Source of the DNA: T3Sed10-241 sp036751905
Lineage (GTDB): Bacteria; Bacteroidota; Bacteroidia; Flavobacteriales_D; Cryomorphaceae
Length of the DNA stretch: 64,000 nt
Direction of reading: 5' to 3'
NCBI GenBank assembly: GCA_036751905.1
Contig: DAIOTP010000001.1
Location: 38,294 to 102,293, forward strand
Shown here: in pieces, positions 8,886 to 17,550 of the stretch
Layout of the letters: every line of letters begins with the position of its first letter
How positions within the stretch are numbered: the first letter of the stretch is position 1
Notes under the pieces: model-generated
Told to the model about the DNA's origin: nothing
Databases searched by the model: none
Seen by the model: only the letters and a program-made list of their open reading frames with translations
Position numbers and translations under genes: made by a program

Positions 8886-11567
8886 CTAGAGGTCGTCATC
8901 ATCACCGGGATCATCAACAGGTTTTTTGGGTTTGGTACGTCGGGTGGGTGGGGTTTGGCTTGGGGCAGTCGGGTTCTGCTTTTGCAAATCCTCATTGCGT
9001 TTTTCAAATTCATCCCACTCTACTTTGAATTGTGGGCCTTTCTCCACCGGAGCAGAGGGCACCACCGCGCTGCTGTCGCCCTTGAACAAGCCAAACTCTT
9101 GCTTGAAGATGCCCTTCACGGTCGATTTTTCCCTGGAAAAATCATCTTTTCTTTTTTGTCGGGCGCCTTCCTTGTCCATGCTGAATATGGGATCGTCCAC
9201 ATTGCCTGTCATTTGGAGAAAAAGACGCAAGCCCGTTTGGTCATCCACGAGGTATCCAAACTCCTCTGTGCGGGGTTTGCCTGTACGAAATAGCTCACTG
9301 AGCCTGAAATTGAGCCTGTAATCAATGCGGTTGTCAAAATCATGCTTTCCCGAGAGCTGAAGCGTGAGTGCTGATGAACCCACACGCATGGCAGGTATGT
9401 ACACTACGCGGTCGCGTATGTCGATGGTATTGCGCAGTGTATCAAAATCAATTGATGCCAGCTTCTTTTCAAATGCATCGACCTTCACAAGCGAGCGCCA
9501 CACCATATTGCCGCGTAGGTAATCAGCCACTTCGGCCAGTGCTTCCACCTTTTGGAGCTTGCCCTTCACCACCTCCAGTTCCACCATGGACTGAATCGAT
9601 GCCGCATCGAGCTCAAGACCCTCACTCAGCAGGGCTTTGAACTTCACCGAAGCATCGGCGCGGCCACTGATTTGCCTTGAGCTCACCATGCTCTGCCCGA
9701 AATCTTCGAATGCATAGAAGAGCTGTGATACATCCATTTGCTGCAAAGCAAGCCCCGCATCCACCTGGTAACTCTTATGTGTTTTTCGGGCTACGGAAGC
9801 CCTACCCTCCGCCTGACCTGAGGCCAGCTGAAAGCGTATAGGATTGAGGGTGAGCAGCTCCTTGCTGTACACCGCCCTTCCGGAAATGTTGCGGGCCACA
9901 AAGCGCCTGAAGGTAGCCTCGCCAAGTTCAAGCTGCACATCAAAGCTCACCATTTCGGGCAGGCTAAAGCGGTAACTCGTGTCGCGCCTGCTCTCGGAAG
10001 TATTCCACAGCGTATTGAAATCAAGGCTCGGCGCTGCCAAATCGGCGGCAATGTAAAGGCGCTGCCCGTCGAGCAGGAGGTAAGGCAAGGCGTTGCTCAA
10101 TTTGCCGCTGAAGCGGAAATCACTGCCATTGACCTTGGCGCGTCCGTCCTGCACGCTGATGGCGTTATCATCAAGGCGCAACTCACCATTGATGGCTTCA
10201 AAGTGGGCCGAGGCCTCCCTGGGCTTCAAACCCCCGTCTTTTACATCGATTTTTCCATCGAAACTGATGCCCTTCAGGGTTGCTGCCTTGGCCGATTCAG
10301 TGTCATACCGCAGCTTTCCCTGCAAGGTGCCTTCCATGGCCACCTTGCCTTTGAGCACATCCAAATAGTCGATGTTGAAGAAATTGCGTACCTCCTGAAG
10401 GTCCAGGCTGCCGCTGATGCGCAGGTTGATTTCTGGTAAACTGAAGTTGCGCACACTCCCAGCAAGGCTCAATCTGCCCGGCCCAAGGCTGCCCTGCAAC
10501 TTATCGATGTACAACGATACAAGGGCGCCACGCACCTGCAAGCTGCCCGCGCCTTCCTGGATTTCAGCTTTGCCGAGCGCTACATCGTGCTGGAAACTCC
10601 CTTTGGCCCTGTCAAAGAGCAGGTCGAGGTGCAGCGGCTTGTTATTGGCATCTTTGGCCTCGAGTACGATGTCTGTTTTTCCCTTTGCCTTGTACGCACG
10701 CAGGCTGTGGCGCATTCCCCGAGGGAGCAATTCGATAATATGATCGATCTGAGCTGCTTGCGCCTCCATGCGAATTTCCCAGGCATGGTGGTGTTCAGGG
10801 TCGTAATGTCCGCGCACACCCAGCTTTTGCCTGCCCAGCTGTATCAGTGGTGCGCTGAGTTCATGGCGCTTGCTGAGGTTGTTGATTTGAAATGCCAGCT
10901 CCCCACGGATAGGCAAATTGGTGTAAAGCGTATCACCATCGGTACTGAAATAATGCAAATCAACCGTGCAGTGGCTTCCCACTTCATACACTTCTGTACC
11001 AAAACTGCCGCGTGCGGTGGCCTCACGAATCAGCAGCTCTGTGGCAGGCCCACCCGCCTCACGGTACCTAAACCGAAAGTCGTTGAAAGCGATATTTTGC
11101 AGTGAAATCACCGCCGGATCGGCACTTTCAGCGCTTTTCCAGAAATGGTAATTGTCTTTGCCTTTCGGAAAAAACTCCATGTGGAAGAAGCCGCTGTTGA
11201 GGTCGGCCTCGCTGATGCGGTACTGCTTGCGCAAAAAGTCCCACAGACTTATCTGAAGGTACAAGTCTTTCACATAGAGCAGTGTATCACATTGCCTGCC
11301 CTCACAATATGCTTCGGGAACCACCACATGGCTGAGCCGCAAGGAGGCATAGGGAAAGCGCTGCATAAGGCTCAGGTTGATATCCTCCACCTTCACTTCC
11401 ACATCGAGCAGCCGATTTACCTCATACACCACAATATCCCGCACTTCGGGCTCGTACTTTTTTGCCAGAAAATAGGCCACCGTACCCGCCACCAGGAGCA
11501 GGGTCAGGATAACAAGAAGGGTTTGGGCGATTCTTTTAAGCACAGGTGCTGCGGCGTATGGCTGCAA
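8886..11567 (-). CDS. AsmA family envelope protein
   Basis: This is a large 893-residue protein with an N-terminal membrane anchor at about 13-33, followed by NRLLDVEVKVEDINLSLM, which is typical of the AsmA/TamB-like beta-taco superfamily. The rest is a long beta-strand-rich region with an AsmA C-terminal-type segment near 700-800 (RLSELFRTGKPR). The extreme C-terminus is Pro/Lys/Asp-rich (TRRTKPKKP then DDPGDDDD). AsmA-like proteins span the periplasm from the inner membrane and are implicated in lipid transport and outer-membrane homeostasis; the exact role here is inferred from the family. The longest frame starts with TTG at 11567. A GTG at 11543 gives a shorter start directly before the anchor and is equally plausible. 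Confidence 0.88.
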   Translation of the reverse strand: MQPYAAAPVLKRIAQTLLVILTLLLVAGTVAYFLAKKYEPEVRDIVVYEVNRLLDVEVKVEDINLSLMQRFPYASLRLSHVVVPEAYCEGRQCDTLLYVKDLYLQISLWDFLRKQYRISEADLNSGFFHMEFFPKGKDNYHFWKSAESADPAVISLQNIAFNDFRFRYREAGGPATELLIREATARGSFGTEVYEVGSHCTVDLHYFSTDGDTLYTNLPIRGELAFQINNLSKRHELSAPLIQLGRQKLGVRGHYDPEHHHAWEIRMEAQAAQIDHIIELLPRGMRHSLRAYKAKGKTDIVLEAKDANNKPLHLDLLFDRAKGSFQHDVALGKAEIQEGAGSLQVRGALVSLYIDKLQGSLGPGRLSLAGSVRNFSLPEINLRISGSLDLQEVRNFFNIDYLDVLKGKVAMEGTLQGKLRYDTESAKAATLKGISFDGKIDVKDGGLKPREASAHFEAINGELRLDDNAISVQDGRAKVNGSDFRFSGKLSNALPYLLLDGQRLYIAADLAAPSLDFNTLWNTSESRRDTSYRFSLPEMVSFDVQLELGEATFRRFVARNISGRAVYSKELLTLNPIRFQLASGQAEGRASVARKTHKSYQVDAGLALQQMDVSQLFYAFEDFGQSMVSSRQISGRADASVKFKALLSEGLELDAASIQSMVELEVVKGKLQKVEALAEVADYLRGNMVWRSLVKVDAFEKKLASIDFDTLRNTIDIRDRVVYIPAMRVGSSALTLQLSGKHDFDNRIDYRLNFRLSELFRTGKPRTEEFGYLVDDQTGLRLFLQMTGNVDDPIFSMDKEGARQKRKDDFSREKSTVKGIFKQEFGLFKGDSSAVVPSAPVEKGPQFKVEWDEFEKRNEDLQKQNPTAPSQTPPTRRTKPKKPVDDPGDDDDL

Positions 11568-11595
11568 GCTTACAAACGGTTTGCCAAAGCAAAAA

Positions 11596-12648
11596 TTACA
11601 GCATTTTCAAGCGACTTATCTCCTGCTCGGTAAGGTTACGCCATTTGCCCCTTGGCAGGTCCTTCTTGGTGAGGCCCGCAAAGGTCACGCGGTCAAGCTT
11701 TAGTACTTTGTATCCGAGATGTTCGAAGAGCTTTCGTACCGTTTGGCTGCGCCCGCTCAGCAGCTCTATTCCCACCTGCTTTTTGTCCTTGCCTTCATCC
11801 ACATACGCCACTTCACTGGCCTTTGTGAGGCCATGCTCGAGGGGCACCCCTTCGAGCAGTGATTTGAGGTGTATGGGCTTTACGGCTTTATCGGTATGCA
11901 CATGGTAAAGATTTTTGACGCCATGGCTGGAGTGTGCGAGTTTCTTGGCCATGTGGCCGTCGTTGGTAAAGAGCAGCAAGCCGGAGGTATTGCGGTCAAG
12001 TCGGCCTACGGATACAAGACGCACATCGCCCACGCGGCGCAACAAGGTCATCACAGTTTTGAGTTCGCTGGGATCTTTGGACACGGTGATGTAGTCTTTG
12101 GGCTTGTTCAGCAGCACATACACCGGCTTTTCGGGATTGATGCGCTCGCCGGCATAGGTCACCTTATCGGCAGGCTGTACCTGGTAGCCCATTTCGGTGA
12201 TTTGCTTTCCATTTACCTCGATCAAGCCCTGGCTTATCAGGTTATCGGCTTCACGGCGCGAGCATATGCCGGCATTGGCTATGTACTTGTTGAGGCGCAT
12301 GGTGTGCCGCACCTCTACAACGGGCCTTCCCTTCCAGGTTTTGTCTTGCAACTTGCGGTACTGGGTTCTGTTGCTGCGCTGGGGTTTTTCGCCCGGAGTT
12401 TTTTCTGCCCTCCAGCCACCCGTGTGGTCTGGCTTGGCTGCGGACTTCTGGTTTTTACGGCTTTCGCCAAATGGGCTTTTGCCCGTGGTGGCGGTGCCGT
12501 ACCTGGTGCCGGGTTTACTGCCAGAGGGCCTTCCGCCTGGTGGTTTGCTTCCTTCGGATTTGGCGGCGGCGGGTTTGCTGCCTGTGGGCTTGGTATTGCG
12601 GGAAGTGGATTTGCGTGGGGGCCTTGGGGCACCTTCTTTTTTGGCCAT
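11596..12648 (-). CDS. rRNA pseudouridine synthase, RluB/RsuA type, with long basic N-terminal tail
   Basis: The C-terminal 235 residues form a standard RsuA/RluB/RluF-family enzyme. An S4 RNA-binding domain starts at about residue 117 (RLNKYIANAGICSRREA) and is followed by the catalytic motif GRLDRNTSGLLL with Asp218. RluB-type enzymes modify uridine in the 23S rRNA peptidyl-transferase region. Residues 1-115 are low complexity, rich in Lys, Ser, Gly, Pro and Arg, and carry many SKP-type repeats; this looks like a disordered RNA-binding tail. The ATG at 12648 is the only good start and would include the tail. yraN lies 32 bases upstream on the same strand. Confidence 0.9.
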   Translation of the reverse strand: MAKKEGAPRPPRKSTSRNTKPTGSKPAAAKSEGSKPPGGRPSGSKPGTRYGTATTGKSPFGESRKNQKSAAKPDHTGGWRAEKTPGEKPQRSNRTQYRKLQDKTWKGRPVVEVRHTMRLNKYIANAGICSRREADNLISQGLIEVNGKQITEMGYQVQPADKVTYAGERINPEKPVYVLLNKPKDYITVSKDPSELKTVMTLLRRVGDVRLVSVGRLDRNTSGLLLFTNDGHMAKKLAHSSHGVKNLYHVHTDKAVKPIHLKSLLEGVPLEHGLTKASEVAYVDEGKDKKQVGIELLSGRSQTVRKLFEHLGYKVLKLDRVTFAGLTKKDLPRGKWRNLTEQEISRLKML

Positions 12649-12680
12649 AGAGCGTGGGTGATTTTTACGAAAGTAAGAAT

Positions 12681-13043
12681 TTAAAGCAGGGGATAGAAAG
12701 CGTCGGGCAGGTGCACAAGGCCGTCGGGCTCATTCATGGTAATGGCTACAATGTCGAATCGGGCTTCTTTCTCCACATTGTAGCGGCGTATATATTCATT
12801 GGCAGCCCTGATCATGAAGCGCTGTTTTTTGCGGTCCACGAAAATTTCAGGGCTTCCGAAGGCATTGTTTTTGCGGGTTTTCACCTCTACAAAAATTACA
12901 AATTCCTTGTTTTCAGCTATAATATCTATTTCATCGTGTCCATGTTGCCAGTTTCGGTCACGAATTTTGAAACCCAGCGATTCCAAGTGCGTACAAGCAC
13001 GTGATTCGCCCTCGTTTCCGATTTGCTTGGTCGAATTAGACAT
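12681..13043 (-). CDS. YraN family protein (UPF0102, endonuclease-like fold)
   Basis: This 120-residue product is a YraN/UPF0102 protein. It shows GNEGESRACTHLESLGF at the N-terminus and the nuclease-like acidic/lysine core HDEIDIIAEN and VFVEVKTRKN, matching the D...ExK pattern of restriction-endonuclease-like folds. The cellular role is poorly defined; links to Holliday-junction processing have been proposed. I chose the ATG at 13043 over an in-frame TTG at 13052. It is probably co-transcribed with the pseudouridine synthase gene. Confidence 0.9.
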   Translation of the reverse strand: MSNSTKQIGNEGESRACTHLESLGFKIRDRNWQHGHDEIDIIAENKEFVIFVEVKTRKNNAFGSPEIFVDRKKQRFMIRAANEYIRRYNVEKEARFDIVAITMNEPDGLVHLPDAFYPLL

Positions 13044-13093
13044 GTTAAACAAAAAACTGAGGATCTTACGGTTCCTTTTAAACGATTAAAGTT

Positions 13094-13738
13094 ATGAAAC
13101 TTTCTTTCAAGACACTCGCAACTTTGGTTGCATCTGCCATGCTAAGTTCGGTTGCACTCGCTACCGGGCCTTTTCAGGGAATGATTAAGTTTACCAAAAC
13201 CATCGGCCCTGTCACCGCGAATTATACGTATTTTGTAAAAGGCGACAAAGTGCGCGTGGAGGAATTGGGTGAAAATGGTGAGGTGCAAGGCATCATGATC
13301 ATTGACACCAAAGCCAACACGGTAAAAGCGCTAAGTCCCGAGCGACAAATGTACATAGATGTTCCGAACAAACGTCCAGCACGTGAAACGGAAGTGTATG
13401 TACAGAAGACCGGAAAAACAGAAGTGATCAATGGTTACAGCTGTAGTGAAGTAAAGGTATCAGGCAAAACCGATGGCCGTGAAGTGACCTACTGGATGGC
13501 CGATGCCGATTTCGATTTCTTCATCCCGATGCTTGAAACCCTCAACAGGAAGGACAAGCTGGCGGTATACTTCATGAATATTCCTGACATTGAAGGCGTA
13601 TTTCCAATGGTTGGCGTAGAGCGCAAAACCGATGGCGTAGAGCTCTCAAAGCTGCAGGTAGTGGAAATGAAGAAAACCGACCTGGAAAACAAGCTTTTCG
13701 AAATTCCTGCGAACTATACCAAGTTCGAGCGCGAGTAA
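13094..13738 (+). CDS. Secreted DUF4412-type protein
   Basis: The 214-residue protein has a signal peptide (about 1-23, ending VALA) and a mature part resembling DUF4412 proteins of Bacteroidota. It contains GMIKFTKTIGPVTANYTYFV, a KGDKVRVEE segment, a GYSCSEVKVSG segment and the terminal FEIPANYTKFE, a typical end for this family. Such proteins are predicted periplasmic or surface beta-rich proteins of unknown function. It is divergent from yraN with a 50-base gap and convergent with the LD-carboxypeptidase gene. Confidence 0.82.
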   Translation: MKLSFKTLATLVASAMLSSVALATGPFQGMIKFTKTIGPVTANYTYFVKGDKVRVEELGENGEVQGIMIIDTKANTVKALSPERQMYIDVPNKRPARETEVYVQKTGKTEVINGYSCSEVKVSGKTDGREVTYWMADADFDFFIPMLETLNRKDKLAVYFMNIPDIEGVFPMVGVERKTDGVELSKLQVVEMKKTDLENKLFEIPANYTKFERE

Positions 13739-13746
13739 GTATAAGT

Positions 13747-14649
13747 CTACTCAATTATCGAAGGCTGATCGTGTTGCACGGTCAGCCTTATTTTTTTGCC
13801 ATGCACCCACGCCCTGTTGTCGGTAAGGTGGCCGGAAGGTACCCCAAAAGCCACGGGGTAGGCATACGGCGCCACATGCTCGGCAATGATCTCCTCAGCC
13901 GTTTTGCCGTAAGGCACTGGATTGTCGCGCATGCTGGTCATGCTGCCCACGGCAAGGCCTGCCAGCTTGCTGAGCACCCCGCTGCGGCGCAAAGCCAGCA
14001 ACATGCGGTCCATGTGATAGAGGTACTCATCGAGGTCTTCGATAAACAAAATTTTTCCACTGAAATCCATCTCCGATGCACTGCCCATAATGCTGTACAA
14101 CACGCTGAGGTTGCCTCCCACCATGACACCTTCGGCCACGCCGGGCCGGTCGAGCCGGTGGTCGAGCGCAGTGAGGGGCACCTGCCCGCCTGTAAGTATG
14201 AGGCGGATGCTTTCCAAAGCCTCGGCGGTATTGTCCCCAAAGTTGATGGGCATACTGCCATGGATGCTCTGAATGCCAGCATGTTTGTATAGGTGGGAAT
14301 GGAGTGCCGTCACATCGCTGTAGCCAATGAACCATTTGGGCTGCTTCTTCAGAGGGCTGAAATCAACATCATCGAGCAGCCGTGCTGTGCCATATCCTCC
14401 GCGTGCGCTGAGCACAGCCTTCACCTCAGGATCGTTGATCGCATCCTGCAAGTCCCTGCGCCGATCGGCATCCAAACCGGCGAGTTGGTGGTTGACGGCA
14501 AATAGATTTTTGCCAGGCTTCATGCGGAAGCCCCAGGCTTCAATGCGCTTCCGGGCCAGCTCCGCCTGGCTGGGTTCAACTCTTCGGGCGGTGGAAATCA
14601 AGGCGATCACATCGCCGGGTTGAAGTGCGGGAGGGCTGATTGCTTCCAT
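13747..14649 (-). CDS. LD-carboxypeptidase (peptidase family S66)
   Basis: This is a 300-residue cytoplasmic murein-recycling enzyme of family S66 (LdcA-like), which removes the terminal D-alanine from tetrapeptide muropeptides. The nucleophile lies in FIGYSDVTAL (Ser111). The Glu and His of the Ser-Glu-His triad are plausibly in FIEDLDEYLY (about 200) and VPSGHLTDN (about 276). SARGGYGTAR near 81-90 is also typical. The length is normal for the family. It is divergent from metG, and its 5' end lies next to the metG promoter. Confidence 0.92.
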   Translation of the reverse strand: MEAISPPALQPGDVIALISTARRVEPSQAELARKRIEAWGFRMKPGKNLFAVNHQLAGLDADRRRDLQDAINDPEVKAVLSARGGYGTARLLDDVDFSPLKKQPKWFIGYSDVTALHSHLYKHAGIQSIHGSMPINFGDNTAEALESIRLILTGGQVPLTALDHRLDRPGVAEGVMVGGNLSVLYSIMGSASEMDFSGKILFIEDLDEYLYHMDRMLLALRRSGVLSKLAGLAVGSMTSMRDNPVPYGKTAEEIIAEHVAPYAYPVAFGVPSGHLTDNRAWVHGKKIRLTVQHDQPSIIE

Positions 14650-14681
14650 GGTGCTTGATGGCGCTGGGTTACGTGATTCAC

Positions 14682-14689
14682 TATCTTTG
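14682..14689 (+). promoter_or_regulatory. -7 promoter box (TATCTTTG) for metG
   Basis: Perfect TAnnTTTG match 25 bases upstream of the TTG used as the metG start. It lies downstream of the in-frame ATG codons at 14640 and 14658, so a transcript from this promoter cannot include them; this helps decide the start. Confidence 0.55.
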
Positions 14690-14714
14690 CGCAGTACAAA
14701 CTAGCACATTCCTT

Positions 14715-16793
14715 TTGAATAATCCAAAACGCTACACCATTACCGCTGCACTTCCTTACGCCAACGGGCCATTGCACATTGGCCACATGGCTGGTGTGTA
14801 CATCCCCGCCGATACCTACGTGCGCTACCTCCGCGCGCGCAACCGTGAGGTAGCCTTTGTGTGCGGCAGTGATGAGCACGGCGCGGCCATTACGCTTCGC
14901 GCAAAAAAAGAAGGACGCAGCCCCCAGGATCTTGTGGACGACTACCACAGTATCAACCAAAAGGCTTTTGCCGATTTTGGGATTGATTTTGACATTTACC
15001 ACCGCACCTCCGATGCGCTCCACCATACCACTGCCGGTGACTTCTTCCTCAAATTGCAGCAAAAGGGTGTTTTCGAAGAAAAACGCAGCGAGCAATACTA
15101 CGATCCTGAGGCGGAGCAATTTCTCGCCGACCGATACATCACGGGCACCTGCCCCAAGTGTGGCTATGACCAAGCCTATGGCGACCAGTGCGAAAGCTGC
15201 GGCAGTACCCTCAACCCGCAGGACCTGATACAGCCCAAAAGCACCCTGAGTGGTGCCACCCCCATACTGCGTGAAACCTCACACTGGTACCTGCCCATGG
15301 AGCGGCATGAAGGCTGGCTGCGCACCTGGATCACAGAGGGCCGCCTTGACGGCAAATTTCACCACGACCCAGCAGAGTGGAAGCGGCAGGTGCTAGGGCA
15401 GTGCAAATCATGGATCGATGGCGGCTTACAGGCGCGCGCCATGACCCGCGACCTGGACTGGGGCGTGCCAGTACCCTTGCCCAACAGCGAAGGCAAAGTG
15501 CTGTATGTGTGGCTCGATGCGCCCATAGGCTACATCAGTGCCACCAAGGCATGGGCACAAGCCCGGGGCATCGATTGGCAGCCCTGGTGGATGGATGCCG
15601 ATACCAAACTGGTGCACTTCCTTGCCAAGGACAACATCGTGTTTCACTGCATCATTTTTCCAATTTTGCTTAGGGAGCACGGGGGTTTTATACTGCCCAA
15701 CAATGTACCCGCCAACGAATTTCTCAACCTGGAAGCACGGAAAATCAGCACTTCACGCAATTGGGCAGTATGGCTGCACGAATACCTGGCCGATTTTCCC
15801 GAAAGGCAGGATGAGTTGCGCTATGTGCTCACAGGCATTGCCCCCGAGTTTCGCGACAGCGAGTTCACCTGGACCGACTTCCAAACCCGTGTGAACAACG
15901 AGCTGGTGGCCGTGCTAGGCAATTTTGTAAACCGCACCATAGTGCTCACGCACAAGCTTTTTGGCGGGAAGGTGCCCTCCATGGCCAGCATTGATTTTGA
16001 AAATGACAACAGCAGCACTGCCCTGGCACGCATCCGCGAATTTGGAGACGAGATAGCCAGCCTCATTGAGGCCTATCGCTTCAAAGAAGCACAGGCGGAA
16101 GTAATGCGCTTCGCCCAGCTGGGCAACCGCATCCTCACCCAGGAGGAGCCCTGGAAAACTGTGAAAACCCAACCTGAACACGCAGCAGCGGTGCTCCACA
16201 TTTGCCTGCAAATCAGCGCCAACCTCTCGATACTTGCCGCCCCATTTCTGCCCGATACTTCCCGCAAGATGGGTGAAATGCTTGCTCAGCCAGTGATGAC
16301 GTGGAACGACATTGGCCCAACACTACTTCCCGAAGGGCATGCCATAGGCGAAGCCAAGCTGCTTTTCGCCAAAGTGGAAGATGCCGAGGTGGCGGCCCAG
16401 GTCAAAAAATTGGAACAATCGGTGGCGCCTATGGCCCCCGCTGAAATGAAACACATGCCCGAAAAAGAACACATCGCTTTCGACGACTTTATGAAAATGG
16501 ATATCCGCGTGGCCACCATCATAGCCGCCGAAAGGGTGCCCAAAACCGACAAATTGCTAAAACTCGACCTCGATACAGGCCTCGACCGCCGCACGGTGGT
16601 GTCAGGCATAGCCGAGTATTACGATCCGGCCGAATTGCCGGGTCAGCAAGTGAGTATATTGATGAATTTGGCTCCAAGGAAGTTAAAGGGCATAGAATCA
16701 CAAGGCATGGTGCTCATGGCCGAGGATGCCGATGGCAAGCTCTACTTTGTTCGTCCGGATGGCAGCCCGCAGAATGGCGCCACTGTGCGTTGA
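14715..16793 (+). CDS. metG: Methionine--tRNA ligase, with C-terminal tRNA-binding domain
   Basis: MetRS charges tRNA(Met). The 692-residue product has the HIGH region YANGPLHIGH close to the N-terminus and a zinc knuckle with two CxxC pairs at about 145-164 (CPKCGYD and CESCG). The KMSKS-equivalent loop is KISTSRNW at about 343. Anticodon-binding helices follow, and a C-terminal EMAP/Trbp111-type domain occupies about 583-692 (DFMKMDIRVATI, LAPRKLKGIESQGM), which aids tRNA binding and dimerisation. I assign the start to TTG 14715: family similarity begins right there (NNPKRYTITAALPY), the promoter box lies between it and the upstream ATGs, and no ATG lies nearby. A longer frame from 14640 would overlap the divergent carboxypeptidase gene. 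Confidence 0.94.
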   Translation: MNNPKRYTITAALPYANGPLHIGHMAGVYIPADTYVRYLRARNREVAFVCGSDEHGAAITLRAKKEGRSPQDLVDDYHSINQKAFADFGIDFDIYHRTSDALHHTTAGDFFLKLQQKGVFEEKRSEQYYDPEAEQFLADRYITGTCPKCGYDQAYGDQCESCGSTLNPQDLIQPKSTLSGATPILRETSHWYLPMERHEGWLRTWITEGRLDGKFHHDPAEWKRQVLGQCKSWIDGGLQARAMTRDLDWGVPVPLPNSEGKVLYVWLDAPIGYISATKAWAQARGIDWQPWWMDADTKLVHFLAKDNIVFHCIIFPILLREHGGFILPNNVPANEFLNLEARKISTSRNWAVWLHEYLADFPERQDELRYVLTGIAPEFRDSEFTWTDFQTRVNNELVAVLGNFVNRTIVLTHKLFGGKVPSMASIDFENDNSSTALARIREFGDEIASLIEAYRFKEAQAEVMRFAQLGNRILTQEEPWKTVKTQPEHAAAVLHICLQISANLSILAAPFLPDTSRKMGEMLAQPVMTWNDIGPTLLPEGHAIGEAKLLFAKVEDAEVAAQVKKLEQSVAPMAPAEMKHMPEKEHIAFDDFMKMDIRVATIIAAERVPKTDKLLKLDLDTGLDRRTVVSGIAEYYDPAELPGQQVSILMNLAPRKLKGIESQGMVLMAEDADGKLYFVRPDGSPQNGATVR

Positions 16794-16811
16794 TGTTGCG
16801 GTAAGAATTGC

Positions 16812-16819
16812 TAAATTTG
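16812..16819 (+). promoter_or_regulatory. -7 promoter box (TAAATTTG) for tRNA-Arg
   Basis: Perfect TAnnTTTG match 20 bases before the mature tRNA 5' end. A TTG at 16790-16792 lies 19 bases upstream, at the spacing expected for a -33 element. Confidence 0.55.
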
Positions 16820-16839
16820 CCGCCCCCAAAAGTGGGAAT

Positions 16840-16914
16840 GGCCTCGTAGTTCAATGGATAGAATAGAAGTTTCCTAAACTTTAGATATGGGTTCGATTCC
16901 CGTCGAGGCTACCA
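16840..16914 (+). tRNA. tRNA-Arg(CCU)
   Basis: The sequence folds into a complete cloverleaf. The acceptor stem pairs GGCCTCG with CGAGGCT (first pair G-U). The D stem is GTTC/GAAT. The anticodon stem GAAGT/ACTTT encloses the loop TTCCTAA with anticodon CCT, and the T arm is ATGGG-TTCGATT-CCCGT. The discriminator base is A and CCA is encoded. Anticodon CCU reads AGG arginine codons. It lies 46 bases after metG with its own promoter box. Confidence 0.95.
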
Positions 16915-16980
16915 ATTCAATACAGCGCATGACCTTGGCTTCCAAGTAAGAGCGTTACTCAATGCAAGGTGCCGAGCCCT

Positions 16981-17550
16981 TCAGCGCATCCGCACCAATT
17001 TGGCCGGCACCCCGGCATAAACGCCGTTGGCCTCATAGCGCAATTTGCCGCTGAGCACAGCATTGGCGCCTACAATGGCACCCGGAGGCAGGTGCACACC
17101 CATCATCACCACCGCCGATGCTCCGATGCCTACGCCAGTTTCTATAACAATTGGTGCCGTATCTGAAGGTTGATCCACAGCCAGTACCCCGGGCTTGAGC
17201 TGGTGAAAACTGCCCCTTATTCCGGTATTTTCGGCTATGCTCACCCTGTCGCCCAAGGTGATGGTGCTCAAGGTGCTCAGCACAACACGGTCACTCAAAA
17301 ACACGCCTTGGCCTATGTGCAGATTCGCCTCTGGAGCAATTTCAAAAGTCACGTCTTTGCCCAGTGTAAGGCCTTTGCCAATGGTGAAATTTCGTGATGG
17401 GTACTGCCTGAACAGCGGCCAACCCGCAGCGCGCATACCCCCTCCAACTTTACAACCCAAAGCGCTCAGCAACCATGTGAGCAGTACTCCGCGCAGCCGC
17501 ATGGAAAATGCCTTCCTGTATGCGAGCAAGACGCTTAATTTCAACCCCAT
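16981..17550 (-). CDS. Acyltransferase with left-handed beta-helix (serine acetyltransferase/WbbJ-like)
   Basis: The 189-residue product is a hexapeptide-repeat acyltransferase. Imperfect [LIV]Gxxxx repeats run from about residue 60 to 175 (for example FTIGKGLTLGKDVTF, LGDRVSIAENTGI, IGASAVVMMGVHLPPGAIVG), and the end GVYAGVPAKLVR is typical of maltose/CoA-type O-acetyltransferases. It probably acetylates a sugar in a surface polysaccharide. I chose the ATG at 17550, which overlaps the end of the glycosyltransferase gene by ten bases. The open frame extends to 17877, but that part is antisense-like sequence inside the glycosyltransferase. Pairing with a glycosyltransferase supports a glycan role. 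Confidence 0.87.
   Translation of the reverse strand: MGLKLSVLLAYRKAFSMRLRGVLLTWLLSALGCKVGGGMRAAGWPLFRQYPSRNFTIGKGLTLGKDVTFEIAPEANLHIGQGVFLSDRVVLSTLSTITLGDRVSIAENTGIRGSFHQLKPGVLAVDQPSDTAPIVIETGVGIGASAVVMMGVHLPPGAIVGANAVLSGKLRYEANGVYAGVPAKLVRMR

Noticed and set aside
12197..12661. 154- and 271-residue plus-strand frames over the pseudouridine synthase tail
   Set aside because: They are antisense products of the GC-rich low-complexity tail and show only Gly/Ala/Leu/Pro-rich sequence.
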